From: Hemicentrotus pulcherrimus
Lineage: Eukaryota; Echinodermata; Echinoidea; Camarodonta; Strongylocentrotidae
NCBI GenBank assembly: GCA_003118195.1
Contig: BEXV01000068.1
Span: 403,292-423,367, forward strand
Direction: 5' to 3'
Length of the DNA stretch: 20,076 nt
Shown: positions 9,000 to 17,658 of the stretch, piece by piece
Layout: the number at the start of each line of letters is the position of its first letter
Position numbering within the stretch: the stretch's first letter is position 1
Made by a program: the position numbers and the translations under genes
Notes under the pieces: generated by a model
Database searches by the model: none
Seen by the model: only the letters and a program-made list of their open reading frames with translations
What the model was told of the DNA's origin: nothing

Positions 9000-11900
9000 C
9001 TGTGAGCAATGGAGGAGGGAGAGAGGAAGAGGAGGAAAACAAAATAAAACTTAAGAATATGACCAAGAACTACTGGTAACTATAAATAAACTCTAGTTAT
9101 CCATGTAATCTGCATACACTGCCTCAATAAATTGAGTATATTAACAAGAAATAAGTATTGTGCACTTCACATTTGTGTACCTGATAACAAAGAGCTAATG
9201 AAGTACAATACGAATCTCATTTACATCTCTACTTTGCCACTTAAACACTGTACTTGTAAAAAGTTTGAGTATGTTGAAGTGGTTTACGGTATAATGTCTG
9301 AATGAGGCATGAAAGTGAAGTTATATCCTACCTGAGTCTCTGGGCAGGTCTCAAAGCGGTACTTCTGAAGAAGACGAACGGTGGCCATCTTGATCTCCAT
9401 CAGAGCAAACCTCATCCCGATGCAGTTCCTAGGACCAGCACCAAATGGCATCCAGGCCAAGGGGTGACGCCCCTCCCGATTCTCCTTAGTGAACCTACTC
9501 AATGGAGATGAATACATTGACATTGTTCGTAACATCCAATGAAAACTAGGTGTGCTCATAACTAGAATAGAGAGATAGATGTGACACACACACACACATG
9601 CTCATAGATCAATTCATGGAGCCCCAAATAGCTCCCCCCCACATATACAATCTTTACAGGAGGAAACTATTTTGGGGGCTCCATAAATACAATAAATGTA
9701 AATGTACAAGCATGGCTTATGGTGTCATTACAATCTCTTCTTAACTGGTGATGGCTATGATACTTGTTAACAACCATTAAATGCAGTCAGTGAATAGGTT
9801 GAATTCAGATTACCTCAAAGTCACAAGTACATGACCCCCAAAATAACCCCCATCAACCTCTACACCCAAACCCTATGTCACATCAAGTGTAACAAGTGAT
9901 TCAGGATCTTTGCAGTTTAGTATAAAATATGAGTAAAATGTACTTACAAAATCTATTCACATATTCTTCCAATCCAATCCTCTTGATCATAACAAAACCT
10001 TGATCTTCAACCAGCATTAGCTTGAATCTACAGAGACCATTACATGAAAAGTCAGGAAATTTCCAAACTGCATTACAGCATCTCTCTCTCTAACTTCCCC
10101 CTATATAGTTAGCTCCTCTCGACCCAAGTCTATAGTTAAAAATCTTACCTTTCAGGGTCGAACTTCTCTGGATCAGGCCAGATTGCAGGGTCACGATGGA
10201 TGGCAAAGACAGGGAAGAAGACTTGACCATCTTTGGGGATGGTGAGCCCATTGCAGACATGGGTTTCATTACACTGTCGTTCCACTCTGAAATATGAATA
10301 GAGGCAATGCAGTAAAAGGGATACCTCGATAGACTAGAGAGCACAAGGTACAGGGTTCAATTGCCTGCAATGGCACCAATGTCCTGTGGAAAGACAATAA
10401 TCTGAGTAATGTACATTTACCGCACTCCACCCAGGTTTAATAACTGGGTACTGTACCTTGAAGGAGCTATCCTATTTCTATTTTGCCAACTATACAGTAC
10501 TACTGCTGTTACCTTGACTTTGTAGATTTGATCATAGTTTAATTCTCAGGGCAGTTTATATTTTTCTAAAATACTCACATAACTCCTGCAGGATAGAGCC
10601 GAAGAATCTCACAAACAACGTTGTCCAGATAGGACATCTTTGCAACGGAGTTATAGCCAACGTCGTCTCTAGTCGGGGTTTCATTATCAATTTCTTCAAT
10701 GAGTTTGTCTTGAACCTCAGGATTAGTAGCCAGGGAATAGGTCAGGAAACCAAGTGTTATGTTGATGGTTTCATACCCAGCCAAAAAGAAGATTATAGCC
10801 TAGTAAATGCAAAGGAGAGAGAGCTGAAATACACTATATTGCATTTAAATGCCAACTTTGGGAGTTTCTATGTGTAATGTGTTAGCAGATAAGGTAGAAT
10901 TCCAAATTACTGTATATAAAGTAAAAATCTCACAAAGCAAAGAGTCCTAAGAACAACTGAGTGTATGGCCTGATATATACAGAGAGCATTTAATTTGGTT
11001 GGGAGAGCAATTTATTTTGATAAACGTTCCTCCCAGGATGGAATCTTCCCAGATACATTAAAGTACATTACGTAAGACAGGTCAGTTACAAAACCAAACA
11101 GAAGGAGTTATCATTTTGCCATCTGGGAGAACTGGTTGATGCTGTATTTTCCCCCCTAGATACTCACTATGATCTGACTTTAAAAGACAATTGGAAGGAC
11201 AGTCAGAAGGTATCTTTGGTATTTTAAAAGTAGAAAAATATGTTGAAACATGACTGACTTGATAAATATAAATATGCAAAAATGGAAAAAGGATTTTTCT
11301 GAAAGAATTTGTATGGACTATATTAATTGATAGAGAATTATAGCATGATACACTCATACCTGTCCGTATATCTCATCCAGTGTGAGAGTTGTCTTCTTAC
11401 TCTTCTTCAAATCAAAGTAGCTTTTGTTGTCCTGGTCTTCGATCAAAGCATGAAGATCACCTTCTACCTTCTCGTCCTGCGGTTTCTCTTCTATCATCTC
11501 CTTCTCTGATTTGTTCTCCTGCGCTGCATTCAACATGAGCTGAAGGAAGTCTTTCATCTATTAAAAGGACATAGCATTATTCAAGGAAATACTGGTGAGA
11601 ATATAATAAGTTCATATCATATTGTTGATATATGAGGAAAGCACTGGCAGTACCTGGGCCATATTCAATACGTGGATGAAGCCAGTATTTGCTTAGCATT
11701 GGTAATTAAGGCTGAGTAAAATGACTTACAATGACATATAAAAACCACATAGAAGCATTTTTACTTTAGCAAGCTGACTTTAAGGCAAAATACTTATTGA
11801 TTAGCATTGTAATCTCACATGGTCGATCCAAAATAATGCACAATTAATGCCTCATAAATGAATGATAATATAATTGTGCACAGCTTATGATGACTGCGTA

Positions 11901-14900
11901 TGAAGACCATATCCCTGCTAATCAAGGCCTCCTGAATAGGCTTAAGTCTGCTTGGGAGCTGTCTTAAACTTTAAAAAGCATATGTAAGCTTGGCCAAAAG
12001 AGTCAACTGAATAACAAATTGTGGCTAAGTATTTTATCTATTCCCCAAACTGAGTAAAATACTTTTATTTCTGAAATAAGTATTGAATTTAGAAGAAAGG
12101 CATGAATGAGGGCAAAACACCTTGTCCAAGGAATTTGTGTAAGCACCAAGCAAGGAGTGAACCCAGTATATCTAGTATGAGACTTAGAGGCTTTATTGAT
12201 ACATCACCATATTGGAAGCAATGGTGTTTACTGGTTAACCAAGAATACATTCCACTGGCACTTCCCTATGGTCTTAATATGAATGCCCTAATAATCTGAA
12301 CCACATACAGAAATTGTATTAGCTAATCAGATCTAGAACACAACTATAACTGTAAAGACCCATCTTTGCGAATTTTTTATCAATTTAACAAATTAAAAAA
12401 AAAATGCTGTTTCAAGATTAAGTACACAACCATTAAAACATTATTTACAGAACAAAACCCATTCTATCATGGACGTGTAAATCTATCAAGATACTGTTAC
12501 CGGTAGTCCTTTCCAAGCTATAATGAAAATAATAATATTCAGCTTTTTGAATACATCAACAATGTGTCTAAGCACTTCACAGATATATCATACAGCTAGA
12601 TACCTTTGAGCCTCCACTCTCCTTGCGAGCAGCAATAGCCTGATCAAACACAGATATGAAAAAGCTCGAAATTTTAGGTGACATTGTGCTGAATTCATAG
12701 TAATCCATTATTTTGCCAATTCTAGGGAATGTTGCTGAAAAAAAGAAAAAAAAAACACCAAGGGATCACTACCATGATTAAAACGGAAGCAATATCTACA
12801 GCATTCAATTTTGAATGATAACACTCAATTCAACTGTTGGTAATTTCAAATATTTCTATGTGCTCCAAAAAAGAAAATGTTTGGAATATGAAAAATGCAC
12901 CCCATGGCAATAACTTGTCATTATAAAGGAACTTTAAATATGATGGCACATCTACCGCGGTTGATCAGTGATTGATTTATAGTACAATATTCACCCATCC
13001 CTTTTTTTCACAATGCAGAGTATACTCTGTAATCTTCAAAGATATACCCTTAATTTAGCATAAAATATACTACATAAAAGTCATTAAGGCAATGTTACTT
13101 GAAATAATAACAAATATATCTAATGATAAAGAAAATTTATCATAAGCTTAACAAATGTGGGGTACTAAATCATATTTGATTGCAATAGGATGCATGATGA
13201 ATATACATGAAAATCAGGTGCCCTGTCTTAGAGGAAGGGTGTCCACATTGACTACACAAGGTCTTTTGTGTATTGTACCATGTGTTCTGGGCCCAAAGCA
13301 ATGATGATCCCATTATAGTGATCATCTAACATTTTTTTTTCTTCAATAATTCATTACCTTAAAGAATGAGCTATTGATAGTCAATATACTTTTCATCCCA
13401 GCTGAAGTTGGTTAAATTACGATGCTATTTCAACTCACCGGCAATCATAGTACTCAAAGAAAATCTATTCTTCATAAAGTCCTTAGCATTGGTGACAAAC
13501 GGATCACTGGGGTCGTTCTGTGAATCTACTTGTATTCCAAATGCACACTTGGCAATTGCATCCATTGTGAAGGCTTCAAATAACCTAAAGAACAAAAATG
13601 GGAAAGTGAGAAACCATACTTAATTTCAAAAGGTCTCCAACTTGGTTATGACAAGTTGCAATTGGACTTAAATAACTTCAAAATCAAGTAAGCATTCACT
13701 GGCTTATGATTTGTCATGACCTGTCATCTGATACTTGTTCTACATGTACATTATGTCTGGCTAGTGGATGGCAGGTGTGTTGAATTGTGTCAAGCCCTCC
13801 AAATGTATCACCAATTTCCCAAACTGGCCAGTTGAGCGAGTTCTGAGTCCAGCTACACACACATAGAGCTAAACAGAGTATCAAAATCATCAAAGTTTGT
13901 TTAGACTTGAACATTAAAGAATCACAAACTCTTTATTTCACCTAACAGGCTTAATAAAGACAAAGTAAAACAAGCTACTCGTTCTATTAAGGATTTAGTG
14001 CTGTTTGGAAGCATAATATGCAACAAAAGAGTTCATTTTCAAAAGAGATTATTCAAGACTATTCAAGGTTTCACATTACAATGATTTATCATGAGCTCAC
14101 CTAAAGACTNTGGCCAGTTGAGCGAGTTCTGAGTCCAGCTACACACACATAGAGCTAAACAGAGTATCAAAATCATCAAAGTTTGTTTAGACTTGAACAT
14201 TAAAGAATCACAAACTCTTTATTTCACCTAACAGGCTTAATAAAGACAAAGTAAAACAAGCTACTCGTTCTATTAAGGATTTAGTGCTGTTTGGAAGCAT
14301 AATATGCAACAAAAGAGTTCATTTTCAAAAGAGATTATTCAAGACTATTCAAGGTTTCACATTACAATGATTTATCATGAGCTCACCTAAAGACTTTCAC
14401 CTTGCCCTCCTTCTCCTGAATCGCTACAAAGTTTTTCACCAAAGTGTCAGTGGATTCATTGAGTAATCCCGACAGCTGCATGATGGAATTCACAAAGATA
14501 AAACGTAAGCAATCTAAAGGATGTTTTACAGATCTATATGCCACGATCATATCATAAATTTAATTCAACTTCCAATAGGAACTAAGTGTGTCATGCCTTC
14601 TATTTCCTCATACTATATGATATAAATATTTTCCACAAAATTCAGATGAATAATGCACGTCTGCACACACTGACCTTGTGTCATTTAATTTTTCAAGATC
14701 AGAGGCAGGATCGAGTTGGGTCTAAAAAAAAAACTATCAATTGCCTTTTCCCATTTATTACATCACTAAAAAGTATTAGAAATAAAACATCATGTGATAT
14801 GACAATTGACGAATGTTTCTTTATTTTATTCCTAATTGATGACCACAAAACACTTTCAAAACAATTTCTGTACAGACAGACTTAGGCTAGAAATAATTCT

Positions 14901-17616
14901 GTATCAGATACGCTTTACATCAGATTTACGATGTACCATATATGTTATTTCATGAAAAGATACCTGTTTCATCTTGACTGCGCTGAAGGTTGGTGTAATG
15001 ACATTTCTCACATCCTTCCAGTGCTGATCTTTTAGGCCTGTTAATGCCTTGTCAAATGGCCGAGACTTCAAAACAAATGTCTGAAAGAAAAAACATGAAT
15101 CATTATAAGATGGAATTATCCAAATATTAAATCAATGACATCATCAAGCTAATTCATTAGTTTTGTAATCCAAGCAGGCTAAATAATTCCTATACCAAAA
15201 ATAATCCATTCTAGTTGTTGTAAAAGAAATAAAAGGAAAGGTGATAGAGACTTTAAAATTAAAAGGAGGAGAAAAAATTGGTACAGATTGAGCAAAACTC
15301 ATAAAAGTTCCATAGCATGAATTTCTAACCACAAAAAAGGTAAGTTCTTCTATATCAAGTCAGTTTTGAAAACAAATTCAACCACTTGCATCCTTGCATT
15401 GTAAAAGTAAGGGAATTGTCTCACAGAATTTCAGACAACGTAACTTGACTATGACCATTAGTCTTCCAAGCTGTAGGCCTAAATGTAGAGGTTCCATTCT
15501 ATAAAGTTACCTTGTGGTTCATGAATTTGCTGAAACTCTTGACTGTGATATCCTTCACCATTTCAAGGTCACTTATGAAAAGCACAGGCGACGAAAACAT
15601 GAACATGCTGGAAATGTGAAAGGTTCAGAACAATATAACAGTCAATGGACTTCAAATGACGGACACTACACCAGTAAATTTTGGTATTAAAGGGTTGTTA
15701 GATAAAATCAAAATTTTGACAAATGCATTTTTTTTCACTTAATGCAGTTTTTAAAACAAAATGCATCATACTTTTACAAATTTAAATCACTTTGAAGTAG
15801 AAAGAACCATTATTACATTGGAAAAGATGAATGTAAGAACTGTTTTATCTACAATTAGAAAAAAAATGATGATAACGACAAAAGATTAAGGCATAAATTA
15901 CATGTAAGTATACAGTAGGCTTACGGTTGCACCATGTGAGAGATTGATTAAGTAGTATAACAATGAAATGGTATAATTGACAATTATAAGAAAGATTTTT
16001 TGTACCACTGTAAAATGGAGAATTCCCCATGCAATAAAGGAATTCTAGATTCCTCTCAAATACATTTACATGAAATCAACGATGACTACACCATGCCTAC
16101 AGGAACTACAGGTATATCAGGGGAAGATCCAGGATTTTCCAATCCTATTAGTCTTCTCCAGATCGTCTGAGAAGGGGTGAGGACGGGGGATGTTGTGACA
16201 CACAGAAAATATCCCTTCCTCCAAAAAGAGTAATAATCCCCCCCCAAAAAAAAAAAATGTATTTTCACACATATTCCAAAAATAGGCTTCATTTTCGTAT
16301 AAGGGGAAGTTCCTGGATCTAGATTCACCTCACGCAAGTCGCAATATTTGTAAAAGAAAACAAAAATACTTACCCAAAGACATTTCCATACTTTTTGACA
16401 TATTCTTGAGTCTTCCAATGAATTCCCTGCGAAATAAAAACAATAGATTCAAATGAATGGGAATTCTAACTCTCACTTATTTGTATATGTCAGACTTGTC
16501 AGATTTCTCATAACAACACTATTATATCTCCTACATGTTATCAATCAATATTGACCTGCTTCAGCTGTCATCAGAACTGATCTCTTTCAACAAAATTCAA
16601 GCTCAGTACCGATAATTAATTTACTCATTTAAAAGAAAGATCATTTCAGCTCTCTTGTCACTTGTTTTGCACAGAATGACTACGACATAACTCCTGCCAC
16701 TCATCCTCTCCAAGCGCTATAGTTCTCCTTAGAACTATAAGCTAAGAAAGATAACCAACAGTCTATTTCAAGACTACACAAACAGTCCTTTTTTAGGAAA
16801 ACACCCCCGAGAAAGATTAACGAGAGTCTTTTTCAGGACTCCTCAATCCTCTCTCTCTCTCACATGGTACACCTGCAAGCTTACTGTATAAACATAACAA
16901 GGGTTTCAAAATTTTGGGGGAAATCAAACATTATTATTATTATTTCATCATTATGCCTGTATCTTCAGACCATCAGAGCTGATTAAAAAAAAATTGTATT
17001 CAAGACTACAGAAATGTATTTCAACCAGTTTCTCTGTATACTTACTTGAAACAAATCGATCGAGTTGCCCAAAACTGGAAAAGGAGTTGGCCCCCTGATT
17101 CCTTTTCGTTTGAAATATGTCATATGCCAAATTTCATACCTAATTGGATTAAAAGATTAAAAAAGGAGCTTAAAACCTGCTACATGTACATGACAAAAAA
17201 AAAATCATTCTTTGTTATACATCTAGGATGTAACTATATGAAGCTATCAATACTTATCAGGAGCACTGGGTTAATTTTTACCAGAATGCTAAGCAAGCAA
17301 GTAAATATTTGTAGATGTTATGTAATCAGTGGAGTTGGCAGAAGATTTCAAGATGGCAAACAATGGGCAGTATAATTACGAGACCACTGCTCAAAGAGTA
17401 TGTGACTTGGCAGCTTGGAATACTGTATGAAAACCTAAAAATAAATTAAACTGATGAAAAGGATTATAATTTATAGGTTGGAGCAAATTATTTTTCATTT
17501 CGAGTATGTGCGTTGTAATTTGATTGTCATTTTTATCACTTACCAAATATTGACATCATAATTTTCCTCATAGATTTTTTCCCTATCCATTGAAATTCCA
17601 TTTTGTTTTCAGTGAC

Positions 17617-17658
<42 letters not shown>

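Noticed and set aside
9284..9595. The single open frame containing the heme motif read as a stand-alone P450 fragment
   Set aside because: The ends beyond 9332 and 9494 are intron read-through. The exon fits between splice sites and joins 12 other exons in frame, so the gene is whole and not a fragment.
13714..13914. A - strand 66-codon open frame beginning with a hydrophobic, signal-peptide-like stretch
   Set aside because: It lies wholly within P450 intron 6, partly inside the duplicated segment, has no flanking gene signals, and the rest of the protein is featureless. A chance frame is more likely.
16086..16418. A - strand 110-codon open frame
   Set aside because: Only its first part is coding: it covers exon 3 of the P450 in a shifted frame and runs on into intron 3, including a C/A homopolymer.
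17046..17375. A + strand 109-codon open frame
   Set aside because: It is antisense to P450 exon 2 and then intron; the - strand reading fits a P450 and splices perfectly.
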